Below, piece after piece: positions 1 through 7,332 of a stretch of DNA of 9,154 nt; within the stretch, counting starts at the first letter, position 1, and each line of letters opens with the position of its first letter. Under the pieces are notes generated by a model. It had not been told where the DNA came from and did not search any database. It saw only the letters and a program-made list of their open reading frames with translations. The position numbers and the translations under genes are program-made. The DNA is taken from contig CALWXY010000119.1 in the NCBI GenBank assembly GCA_944385595.1, positions 1 to 9,154 of the forward strand, read 5' to 3'. The DNA comes from an uncultured Oscillospiraceae bacterium (GTDB lineage: Bacteria; Bacillota; Clostridia; Oscillospirales; Oscillospiraceae).

Positions 1-2
1 AA

Positions 3-1055
3 GGCGCGCCCATCACCGTCACCAAGGCAAACCTCGCCGACGGCCACGCCCAGGCCATCATCTGCAACAGCGGCAACGCCAACACCTGCAACGCCGACGG
101 CGTCGAGATTGCCGAGGCCATGTGCGCACTCGACGAGCAGCACACCGGCATAAAGGCGGGCGACGTCATCGTCGCCTCCACCGGCGTCATTGGCGAGAAA
201 CTCAGCATAGACCCCATCAAAAACGGCATGGCCGAGCTCGCCGCCGGGCTTGGCGACCACAGCGACCTCGCCACCGAGGCCATCATGACCACCGACACCA
301 AGCCCAAGGAGATTGCCGTGAGCTTCAAGCTCGGCGGCGTTGAGTGCCGCATGGGCGGCATAGGCAAGGGCAGCGGCATGATTCATCCGAATATGGCCAC
401 CATGCTTGTCTTCGTCACCTGCGATGCCGCCATCACCCCGGCGATGCTGCAGAAGGCGCTGTCCGAGGACGTCAAGACCTCCTTCAACATGGTCTCCGTC
501 GACGGCGACACCTCCACCAACGACACCTACACCGTCATGTCCAACGGCATGGCCGGAAATAAGCTCATCGACTCCGAGGGCGAGGATTTCGAGACCTTCA
601 AGGCCGCGCTCGCCACCGTCAGCCGCTACCTCTCCCGCATGATTGCGGGCGACGGCGAGGGCGCCACCAGGCTGCTCGAGTGCGTCGTCACCGGCGCAAA
701 GGATTACGACTGCGCCGCCGTTGTCGCCAAGGCCGTCATCGCCTCCAGCCTCGTCAAGGCCGCCATGTTTGGCTCCGACGCCAACTGGGGCCGCGTCCTC
801 TGCGCCATCGGCTACTCCGGCGCCGACGTCGACGTAAACAAGGTCGACGTGAGCTTCGCCTCCAAGGCCGGGAGCATAGCCGTCTGCAAAAACGGCGCGG
901 GCATCCCCTTCTCCGAGGAGCTTGCCAAGGCCGTGCCCTCCGAGGGCGAGGTTCAGATTCTCGTCGAGCTGAACTCCGGCTCCGACACCGCCACCGCCTG
1001 GGGCTGCGACCTCACCTACGACTACGTCAAGATAAACGGCGACTACCGCACCTGA
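3..1055 (+). CDS. argJ: ArgJ, bifunctional ornithine acetyltransferase / N-acetylglutamate synthase (5' partial)
   Basis: ArgJ transfers the acetyl group from N-acetylornithine to glutamate, closing the acetyl cycle of arginine synthesis in the cytoplasm; some members also use acetyl-CoA. The reading frame is open from the left edge, so the gene starts outside the window; 350 residues are visible and roughly 50 N-terminal residues are missing compared with the usual 390-410. The first visible part contains the family motif NSGNAN (codons around 68-85). The self-cleavage motif GSGMIHPNMATML lies near 372-410, with the nucleophilic Thr codon at 399-401 following Ala. Processing there would give an alpha chain and a beta chain of about 218 residues. 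NWGR (783-794) and the C-terminal end NGDYRT are typical, so the 3' end is complete. It ends in tandem in-frame stops TGA TAA (1053-1058). It is the first visible gene of the arg operon; argB follows after 17 bases. Confidence 0.96.
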   Translation, partial: GAPITVTKANLADGHAQAIICNSGNANTCNADGVEIAEAMCALDEQHTGIKAGDVIVASTGVIGEKLSIDPIKNGMAELAAGLGDHSDLATEAIMTTDTKPKEIAVSFKLGGVECRMGGIGKGSGMIHPNMATMLVFVTCDAAITPAMLQKALSEDVKTSFNMVSVDGDTSTNDTYTVMSNGMAGNKLIDSEGEDFETFKAALATVSRYLSRMIAGDGEGATRLLECVVTGAKDYDCAAVVAKAVIASSLVKAAMFGSDANWGRVLCAIGYSGADVDVNKVDVSFASKAGSIAVCKNGAGIPFSEELAKAVPSEGEVQILVELNSGSDTATAWGCDLTYDYVKINGDYRT

Positions 1056-1056
1056 T

Positions 1057-1062
1057 AAGGAG
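1057..1062 (+). promoter_or_regulatory. Shine-Dalgarno site of argB
   Basis: AAGGAG lies 10 bases before the argB ATG, overlapping the second stop codon of argJ. A second purine run, AAAGGA at 1065-1070, is too close to the ATG to be the main site. It fixes the argB start at 1073 and rules out the much longer open frame that begins inside argJ. Confidence 0.8.
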
Positions 1063-1072
1063 TGAAAGGAAA

Positions 1073-1930
1073 ATGGAGATAAACAACGCGCAGAGAGCTG
1101 AAATCCTCTGCAATGCCCTGCCCTATATCCAGAAATACCACAATAAAATCATCGTCGTCAAATACGGCGGCAACGCCATGATCAACGAGGAGCTCAAGCA
1201 GGCCGTCATGGGCGACATCATCCTGCTCAGCCTCATAGGCATCAAGGTCGTCCTCGTCCACGGCGGCGGCCCGGAGATCACCGACATGCTCAAGCGCGTC
1301 AACAAGAAGAGCGAATTCATCGACGGCCTGCGCGTCACCGACGCCGAGACCGCCGAGATCGTGCAGATGGTGCTCGCCGGAAAGATAAACAAAAACCTCG
1401 TAAATCTCATTCAGATTAAAGGCGGCAAGGCCATCGGCCTCTCCGGCATGGACGGCAATATGATTCAGGCCCGCTGCGCCGACAAGCGCCTCGGCTACGT
1501 CGGCGACATCACCGCCATCAACACCGCGCCCATACTCGACGTGCTTGAGAAGGGCTACATCCCCGTCGTCTCCACTGTCGGCTGCGACAACGAGGGCAAC
1601 GTCTACAACATTAACGCTGACACCGCCGCCGCCCGCATCGCAGGCGCGCTCGGCGCTGAGAGCCTCTTCAGCATGACCGACATTGCCGGTATCCTCCGCG
1701 ACAAGGACGACCCCTCCACCCTCATCCCCAAAATCTACGTCTCCGACGCTCAGATGTACATGAACGACGGCATCATCTCCGGCGGCATGATCCCCAAGGT
1801 CAACTGCTGCATCGAGGCCATACGCCGCGGAGTTAAAAAGGTATTCGTCATCGACGGCCGTGTCCCCCACTCGATTCTCATAGAGATACTCACCAACGAA
1901 GGCATAGGCACCATGTTTGTGGGAGGCTGA
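1073..1930 (+). CDS. argB: ArgB, acetylglutamate kinase
   Basis: ArgB phosphorylates N-acetyl-L-glutamate with ATP, the second step of arginine synthesis. The protein has 285 residues, normal for the amino-acid kinase family. Visible motifs are VVKYGGNAM (28-36, catalytic Lys30), the glycine-rich loop VHGGGPEI (62-69), GLRVTD (85-90), NINADTAAA (179-187, substrate/nucleotide site) and SGGMIPKV (236-243, with Lys242). The N-terminal helix before the kinase core (about residues 5-27, with ALPYIQKY) and the C-terminal stretch HSILIEILTNEGIGT (266-280) resemble the arginine-inhibited hexameric type, so feedback inhibition by arginine is likely. That type suits a cyclic pathway with ArgJ, where ArgB rather than a dedicated ArgA is the control point. 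The start is chosen from the Shine-Dalgarno site and family length. The stop TGA is 4 bases before argD. Confidence 0.97.
   Translation: MEINNAQRAEILCNALPYIQKYHNKIIVVKYGGNAMINEELKQAVMGDIILLSLIGIKVVLVHGGGPEITDMLKRVNKKSEFIDGLRVTDAETAEIVQMVLAGKINKNLVNLIQIKGGKAIGLSGMDGNMIQARCADKRLGYVGDITAINTAPILDVLEKGYIPVVSTVGCDNEGNVYNINADTAAARIAGALGAESLFSMTDIAGILRDKDDPSTLIPKIYVSDAQMYMNDGIISGGMIPKVNCCIEAIRRGVKKVFVIDGRVPHSILIEILTNEGIGTMFVGG
1921..1926 (+). promoter_or_regulatory. Shine-Dalgarno site of argD
   Basis: GGGAGG sits 8 bases before ATG 1935 and lies inside the last codons of argB, so argD translation is probably coupled to argB. It decides for ATG 1935 over an in-frame TTG at 1917, which would add six residues and place this site inside the gene. 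Confidence 0.75.
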
Positions 1931-1934
1931 TACA

Positions 1935-3097
1935 ATGAATCTCAAAGAACTCGACAGCGCATTCGTCGCGCACACCTACTCGCGCTTCCCGCTAGAGATA
2001 GTCTCCGGCGAGGGCGCCGTCGCCTACGACGCCTCCGGCAAGCGCTATATCGACCTCGGCAGCGGCATTGCCGTCAACACCTTCGGCTACGCCGACAAGG
2101 TCTGGATTGAGGCCGTGACAAGGCAGCTGCACACTCTCCAGCACACCTCCAACCTCTACTTCACCTCGCCCTGCGTGAAGCTCGCCCAGATGCTCTGCGA
2201 GCGCACCGGCATGAGCAAGGTGTTCTTCTGCAACTCCGGCGCCGAGGCCAACGAGGGCGCCATCAAGGCCGCGAGGCGCTGCGCCTTCCTCAAATACGGC
2301 GACGAGAGCCACAGCACCATCGTCACGCTGAAAAACAGCTTCCACGGCCGCACCATCACCACCCTCGCCGCCACCGGGCAGGATAATTTCCACACCGACT
2401 TCGGCCCCTTCACCCCCGGCTTCGTCTACTGCGAGCCGGACAACATCGACGAGCTGCGCCGCCTCACGGATGAAAACGCCTGCTGCGGCATAATGATAGA
2501 GACTGTGCAGGGCGAGGGCGGCATCCACGTCCTCTCCGACGAGTTCGTCAAGGCCTGCGAGGCCATCTGCCGCGAGCAGGACATGTGCCTCATAGTCGAC
2601 GAGGTGCAGACAGGCAACGGCCGCACCGGCGAGCTCTACAGCTACATGCACTACGGCGTGAAGCCCGATATCGTCTCCACCGCCAAGGGCATAGGCGGCG
2701 GCCTGCCGCTCGGCGCGGTCATGCTCAGCGCGAAGGCCGAGGCGGCCTACACGCCCGGCACCCACGGCTCCACCTTTGGCGGCAACCCCGTCTGCTGCGC
2801 GGGCGCCGTCAGCATACTCGAGCGCATAGACGACAAGCTCCTCGCCGACGTCAAAAAGAAAGCCGACTTCATAGTCTCCGAGCTCTCCGGCGCAAAGGGC
2901 GTCAAAAGCGTCTCCGGCCGCGGCCTCATGATCGGCATTGAGACCGACATGCCCGCCAAGGACGTCATCGCTCAGTGCATGGAAAACGGCGTCCTCGTTC
3001 TCAGCGCCAAAACCAAGGTCAGGCTCCTGCCCCCGCTCAACATAGGCTTCGACGAGCTGCGTCAGGCCATTCAAATTCTCAAAGAGGTGCTCGCAAA

Positions 3098-3101
<4 letters not shown>
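1935..3101 (+). CDS. argD: ArgD, acetylornithine aminotransferase
   Basis: This PLP-dependent class III aminotransferase converts N-acetylglutamate semialdehyde plus glutamate into N-acetylornithine; related enzymes also act on succinyl-diaminopimelate. It has 388 residues, the normal length. Visible family features are GSGIAVNTFGY (42-52), HTSNLY (70-75), NSGAEANEGAIKAAR (100-114, cofactor phosphate loop), FHGRT (136-140), the Asp of DEVQTGNGRTG (222-232) that contacts the pyridine nitrogen, and the Schiff-base Lys251 in STAKGIGGGLPLGA. THGSTFGGNP (277-286) is also present. It follows argB by 4 bases and overlaps argF by ATGA. About 9 of its 24 isoleucines use ATA, which is unusual for such GC-rich coding DNA. 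From sequence alone it cannot be excluded that it also serves lysine synthesis, but its place in the operon makes arginine the main role. Confidence 0.96.
3084..3089 (+). promoter_or_regulatory. Shine-Dalgarno site of argF
   Basis: GAGGTG within the last codons of argD lies 8 bases before ATG 3098. Together with the ATGA overlap this sets the argF start and suggests translational coupling. Confidence 0.65.
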
Positions 3102-4009
<908 letters not shown>

Positions 4010-4021
4010 ATACAGATGCCG

Positions 4022-4053
4022 AAAAAAGCCGGGCGAAAACGCCCGGCTTTTTT
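4022..4053 (+). terminator. Intrinsic terminator of the arg operon, bidirectional form
   Basis: A perfect 8-base-pair GC-rich stem (4028-4035 with 4040-4047) closes an AAAA loop and is followed by six T (4048-4053). It is preceded by six A (4022-4027), so the minus strand reads as the same type of terminator. It lies 12 bases after the argF stop and is probably a backstop for rpsU transcripts coming the other way. Confidence 0.93.
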
Positions 4054-4068
4054 GCGCCTAAAATAAGC

Positions 4069-4099
4069 AAAGCCCGAAGAGAAAGCTCTTCGGGCTTTT
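4069..4099 (-). terminator. Intrinsic terminator of rpsU, possibly bidirectional
   Basis: A perfect 13-base-pair stem (4069-4081 with 4086-4098) closes a 4-base loop. Read on the minus strand it begins 8 bases after the rpsU stop and is followed by TTT GCTTATTTT, a moderately T-rich tail. On the plus strand the tail TTTT is short. With the neighbouring hairpin it forms a tandem pair separating two convergent units. Confidence 0.82.
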
Positions 4100-4106
4100 A
4101 AGTTGC

Positions 4107-4292
4107 TTAATAGTAGCGCTTGTTCTTGTTCTTTCTGGCGGCCTCAGACTTTTTGCGGCGCTTGACGCTGGGGCTCTGGTAGTACTCCTTCTTGCGAAGG
4201 TCGGAGAGAACACCAGCCTTTGCGCAGCTGCGCTTGAAACGCTTCAGCGCGCTGTCCAGAGACTCGTTATCCTTAACATGGACTTCTGACAT
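4107..4292 (-). CDS. rpsU: Small ribosomal subunit protein bS21
   Basis: bS21 is a small basic protein of the 30S subunit, bound near the 3' end of 16S rRNA and involved in translation initiation. The 61-residue product matches the family from end to end. It has the N-terminal beta stretch SEVHVKDNESLDSALKRFKR (2-21), the first helix CAKAGVLSDLRKKEYYQSPSVKRRKK (about 23-48) and a very basic tail KSEAARKNKNKRYY. Firmicute homologs are about 57-60 residues, so the length is normal. A strong Shine-Dalgarno sequence, GGAGGGAGGG (4300-4309 on the minus strand), stands 7 bases before the ATG. It lies 114 bases downstream of leuS on the same strand but has its own promoter and terminator, so it can be expressed independently of leuS. 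Confidence 0.96.
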   Translation of the reverse strand: MSEVHVKDNESLDSALKRFKRSCAKAGVLSDLRKKEYYQSPSVKRRKKSEAARKNKNKRYY

Positions 4293-4358
4293 TTTATTTC
4301 CCTCCCTCCAAATACGCCCTTGGGGGCGCTTTAAGGGCCATAAAGCATGGCATTAACA
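4293..4358 (-). promoter_or_regulatory. rpsU 5' leader with two candidate hairpins
   Basis: This is the region between the inferred transcription start and the rpsU ATG, about 65 bases. The first hairpin has a perfect 5-base-pair stem (4347-4351 with 4337-4341) and a 5-base loop, and might extend through flanking TTAA blocks. The second has a 5-base-pair GC stem (4324-4328 with 4315-4319) and a 4-base loop, ending 5 bases before the Shine-Dalgarno run 4300-4309. A regulatory role, for example autoregulation by bS21, is speculation. Stems this short in GC-rich DNA may be chance. Confidence 0.35.
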
Positions 4359-4364
4359 AACTCC

Positions 4365-4393
4365 ATTATAATAGCTTGACGGCCTCTTGTCAA
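4365..4393 (-). promoter_or_regulatory. Sigma-A promoter of rpsU
   Basis: On the minus strand a perfect -35 box TTGACA (4388-4393) and a perfect -10 box TATAAT (4365-4370) are separated by 17 bases, the ideal spacing. Transcription should start near 4358. The -35 box begins 14 bases after the leuS stop. A full-consensus promoter fits a highly expressed ribosomal protein gene. An inverted repeat overlaps the -35 box. Confidence 0.92.
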
Positions 4394-4398
4394 GACAA
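4375..4398. repeat. Short inverted repeats over the rpsU -35 region
   Basis: CTTGAC (4375-4380) and GTCAAG (4389-4394) are perfect 6-base inverted arms 8 bases apart. A second nested repeat, TTGTC AA GACAA, covers 4387-4398. Both include the -35 hexamer. They could be an operator for a repressor, or may simply follow from the TTGACA hexamer plus chance. Confidence 0.35.
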
Positions 4399-4406
4399 AA
4401 TGGCTA

Positions 4407-6938
4407 TTACTTACAGGGCTTGAGGATGAGGTTCACGAGCTTGTTTTTGACGACTATGGTCTTCACAAGGTGCATACCGTCCATCAGGCGCTTGATCTTC
4501 TCGTCGGCAGTGGCTATGCCTATGACGGTCTCGTCGTCGGCGTCCATCGGGATGACGACGGTGGTCTTGAGCTTGCCGTTGACCTGGACGGCAATCTCCT
4601 TCTCGGAGTCGACGGTCTTGGCCTCGTCGTACTGCGGCCAGGCGGCCTGGCAGGCCATGCCCTCGAAGCCTTGCAGCTCCCACAGCTCCTCGGCTATGTG
4701 CGGCGCGAAGGGCGACACCAGCGTCAGCAGGGCGCGGATATCGCCGCGGCTGGGCTTGTGCTCGTAGAACTGGTTCACAAGGCTCATGAGGCAGGCTATG
4801 GCGGTGTTGAACTTCATGTTCTCAATGTCCTCGCCCACCTTTTTGATGGTGCGGTGGATCTCACGCTCGTTGGCGGCGGAGTACTCATCGCCCTCGAGGC
4901 GGTTCTCGGCGAGGTTCCAGATGCGGTCGAGGAAGCGCTTGCAGCCCTTGACGGCATTGTCCTGCCAGGGCGCGGCCTTCTCGAAGTCGCCGAGGAACAT
5001 GATATAGGTGCGGAGCGTGTCCGCGCCGTAGGTCTTGACGACGTCATCGGGGTTGACGACGTTGCCGAGGGACTTGGACATCTTGACAATCGGGTGCGAG
5101 GCCATCTCGCCGAACTTCTCGACGAGGTACTTCTTCGCGCCCGCCTCGCTGCCGTACTCCTTGACAAGCCTCTCCTGCTCCTCAGCCGGGAGGTTTGCAA
5201 AGTTGTGCGGGTTGAGGCCGAGTATCATGCCGTGGCTGGTGCGCTTGGCGTAGGGCTCCTTGGTGGGCACGACGCCGATGTCGTACAGGAACTTGTGCCA
5301 GAAGCGGCTGTACAGCAGGTGCAGCGTGGTGTGCTCCATGCCGCCGTTGTACCAGTCGACCTGGTTCCAGTATTCTATCGCGTCTTTGCCTACGAGGGCA
5401 GAATCATTGTGCGGATCCATATAGCGCAGGAAGTACCAGCTGGAACCGGCCCACTGGGGCATGGTGTCGGTCTCGCGTCTCGCGGGGCCGCCGCAGTGCG
5501 GGCAGGTGGTGTTCACCCAGTCGTCCATATGGGCAAGCGGGCTCTCGCCGTTGTCTGTGGGCTCATAGCTCTTGACGTCGGGCAGCATGAGGGGCAGCTC
5601 GCTCTCGGGCAGGGGCACCCAGCCGCACTTCTCGCAGTAGACGAGGGGTATGGGCTCGCCCCAGTAGCGCTGGCGGGAGAACACCCAGTCGCGCAGCTTG
5701 TAGTTGACCTTCTCGCGGCCGAGGTGGTGCTCCTCGAGCCAGCGCTTCATGGTCTCTATCGCCTCTTCGACGCTCATGCCATCGAGGAAGCCGGAGTTCA
5801 CCATGACGCCCTTGTCGCAGTCGACATAGGCCTCCTTCTCGACGTCGCCGCCTTTGACGACCTCGATGATGGGCAGGCCAAACTTCTTGGCGAACTCCCA
5901 GTCGCGCTCATCGTGCGCCGGGACGGCCATGATGGCGCCGGTGCCGTAGCTCGCGAGGACGTAGTCGGATATGAATATGGGTATCTCGGTGCCGGTGACG
6001 GGGTTAATCGCGCGGACGCCCTTGAGCTCGACGCCGGTCTTGTCCTTCTGAAGCTCGGTGCGCTCGAAGTCGGACTTTCTGGCGGCGGCGGCCTGGTACT
6101 CGCGCACCTCGTCGAGATTCTCGAGCTTATCAGCCCATTTCTCGATGAGGGCATGCTCCGGCGCCATGACCATGTAGGTCGCGCCGAACAGCGTGTCCGC
6201 GCGGGTGGAAAAGACGCGCAGCATGTCGCCCTCGGTGGTGGCGAAGTCTATCTCCGCGCCGGTGGAGCGGCCTATCCAGTTCTTCTGCTGGGTTTTGACG
6301 CGCTCAATATAGTCGACGTCGTCGAGATCGTCGATAAGTCTCTGGGCATACTCGGTGATTTTCAGCATCCACTGGCTCTTCTCGCGGCGGACGACGGGCG
6401 CTCCGCAGCGCTCGCAAAAGCCGTTCACGACCTCCTCGTTGGCTAGCACGCACTTGCAGGAGGTACACCAGTTCACCGGCATACTGCTCTTATAGGCGAG
6501 GCCGTGCTTGAACATCTGCAGGAATATCCACTGGGTCCATTTGTAGTACTTGGGGTCGGTGGTGTCGACGCAGCGGTCCCAATCGAAGCTGAAGCCCAGC
6601 ATTTTGAGCTGCTTGGTGAAGTTCGCGATATTGTTCTCGGTGACGGTGCGGGGGTGCATGTGGTTTTTGATGGCGTAGTTCTCGGTGGGCGGCGCGTCGT
6701 CAACGAAGCAAATGGGGAACAGGACGTTATAGCCCTCCATGCGGCGCTTGCGGGCGACTATGTCGAGAGCCGTGTACGGGCGCGGGTGGCCGACGTGCAG
6801 GCCCTGGCCGGAGGGATACGGGAACTCGATAAGCGCGTAGAACTTCTTGCGGCTGTCGCCGTTTTTGGCGGCGAAGGTCTTCTCCTCGTCCCAGCGCTTC
6901 TGCCATTTCTGCTCAATGGATGCGAAATCGTACTTCAA
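4407..6938 (-). CDS. leuS: LeuS, leucyl-tRNA synthetase with an atypical active-site segment
   Basis: LeuS charges tRNA-Leu with leucine. The 843-residue protein has all class Ia parts in order. These are the HIGH motif as HVGH (48-51) and a Cys pair zinc-like element (158/161 and 175/178). The CP1 editing domain has STRADTLFG (244-252) and the Asp motif AHDERD (341-346). A second Cys-rich insert follows (435/438 and 479/482), then KMSKS (619-623), the anticodon-binding helices and the C-terminal VQVNGKLK domain (785-792). Where the family has GWDAFGLP or GFDAFGLP just before TEN, this protein has CFVDDAPP (77-84); the usual Asp position is Val79. The start is TTG at 6938, as the frame has a TAA stop immediately upstream and the sequence from residue 1 (KYDFASIEQKWQKRW) fits the family start. 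Only a weak AGAGAG Shine-Dalgarno is seen. It lies 19 bases after rsfS and ends in tandem stops TAA TAG. Confidence 0.96.
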   Translation of the reverse strand: MKYDFASIEQKWQKRWDEEKTFAAKNGDSRKKFYALIEFPYPSGQGLHVGHPRPYTALDIVARKRRMEGYNVLFPICFVDDAPPTENYAIKNHMHPRTVTENNIANFTKQLKMLGFSFDWDRCVDTTDPKYYKWTQWIFLQMFKHGLAYKSSMPVNWCTSCKCVLANEEVVNGFCERCGAPVVRREKSQWMLKITEYAQRLIDDLDDVDYIERVKTQQKNWIGRSTGAEIDFATTEGDMLRVFSTRADTLFGATYMVMAPEHALIEKWADKLENLDEVREYQAAAARKSDFERTELQKDKTGVELKGVRAINPVTGTEIPIFISDYVLASYGTGAIMAVPAHDERDWEFAKKFGLPIIEVVKGGDVEKEAYVDCDKGVMVNSGFLDGMSVEEAIETMKRWLEEHHLGREKVNYKLRDWVFSRQRYWGEPIPLVYCEKCGWVPLPESELPLMLPDVKSYEPTDNGESPLAHMDDWVNTTCPHCGGPARRETDTMPQWAGSSWYFLRYMDPHNDSALVGKDAIEYWNQVDWYNGGMEHTTLHLLYSRFWHKFLYDIGVVPTKEPYAKRTSHGMILGLNPHNFANLPAEEQERLVKEYGSEAGAKKYLVEKFGEMASHPIVKMSKSLGNVVNPDDVVKTYGADTLRTYIMFLGDFEKAAPWQDNAVKGCKRFLDRIWNLAENRLEGDEYSAANEREIHRTIKKVGEDIENMKFNTAIACLMSLVNQFYEHKPSRGDIRALLTLVSPFAPHIAEELWELQGFEGMACQAAWPQYDEAKTVDSEKEIAVQVNGKLKTTVVIPMDADDETVIGIATADEKIKRLMDGMHLVKTIVVKNKLVNLILKPCK

Positions 6939-6957
6939 TTATATCACTCTCTCTGCT

Positions 6958-7314
6958 TTACTTTATCATTTTGGAGATATCGACGTTCTCTGCGTCGTTC
7001 CAGAGGCGCTCGAGGTTATAGAACTCTCTCGCCTCCTCCTGGAACAGGTGGACTATGACGCAGCCGAAGTCAAGCAGCACCCAGCTGCCGCTGCGGTAGC
7101 CCTCGCGGCGCATCGGCGGCTCGCCGAGCTCGGAGAGGGTCTTATCCACCTCGTCGGCCAGGGCCTTGATGTGCGGCCCGCTTGTCGCCGAGCAGATGAC
7201 GAAATAGTCGGCCAGGACGGTTATGCCGTCGGTCTTGAGCAATTTTATGTCTCCGCCCTTTTTGGAGTCGAGCGCTTTGACGATATTTTCCGCTATCTCT
7301 GCGGGTGTCAGCAT
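6958..7314 (-). CDS. rsfS: RsfS, ribosome silencing factor (Iojap family)
   Basis: RsfS binds ribosomal protein uL14 on the 50S subunit and blocks subunit joining, lowering translation when nutrients are scarce. The 118-residue product covers the Iojap domain: ALDSKKGGDI (14-23), the core strand and Asp-Tyr-Phe segment DGITVLADYFVICSATS (29-45), EGYRSGSWVLLDFGCVIVHLF (71-91) and the end EAREFYNLERLW (94-105). Three in-frame ATG codons are close together (7323, 7320, 7314). ATG 7314 is chosen because AAAGGA (7323-7328, minus strand) is 8 bases from it but directly abuts or overlaps the others; the longer form would add MMN. It lies between the LCP gene and leuS, the usual clostridial order after yqeK. 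Confidence 0.94.
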   Translation of the reverse strand: MLTPAEIAENIVKALDSKKGGDIKLLKTDGITVLADYFVICSATSGPHIKALADEVDKTLSELGEPPMRREGYRSGSWVLLDFGCVIVHLFQEEAREFYNLERLWNDAENVDISKMIK

Positions 7315-7322
7315 GTTCATCA

Positions 7323-7328
7323 TCCTTT
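7323..7328 (-). promoter_or_regulatory. Shine-Dalgarno site of rsfS
   Basis: AAAGGA on the minus strand overlaps the first of three possible ATG codons and is ideally spaced (8 bases) only for the third at 7314. It is the reason for choosing the shorter start. Confidence 0.6.
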
Positions 7329-7332
7329 ATAA

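Noticed and set aside
680..1072. A possible long N-terminal extension of ArgB reading through argJ
   Set aside because: The extension is Arg-rich out-of-frame translation of argJ; AAGGAG at 1057-1062 and family length place the start at 1073.
1917..1934. TTG 1917 as argD start
   Set aside because: It would put the good GGGAGG site inside the gene; ATG 1935 has ideal spacing from it.
1992..3074. A 360-codon open frame on the minus strand opposite argD
   Set aside because: Same GC-bias shadow; composition is extreme in Ala/Gly/Val/Asp and no domain is seen.
2975..3097. A possible N-terminal extension of ArgF inside argD
   Set aside because: The extra residues do not resemble OTCase, and the ATGA overlap with a Shine-Dalgarno supports ATG 3098.
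4376..4404. A plus-strand promoter starting with TTGACG, driving RNA antisense to leuS
   Set aside because: The -35-like TTGACG is the inverted arm of the rpsU promoter, and 17 bases later there is no -10-like sequence.
4470..6446. A 658-codon open frame on the plus strand opposite leuS
   Set aside because: It is a mirror of leuS caused by strong third-position G/C bias; the product is low-complexity Val/Ala/Leu/Gly-rich, has no recognisable family, and leuS is certain.
6687..6710. A compensating frameshift pair explaining the odd LeuS segment
   Set aside because: Translating both alternative frames across the segment does not recover DAFGLP; the length is unchanged, so substitution is a better description.
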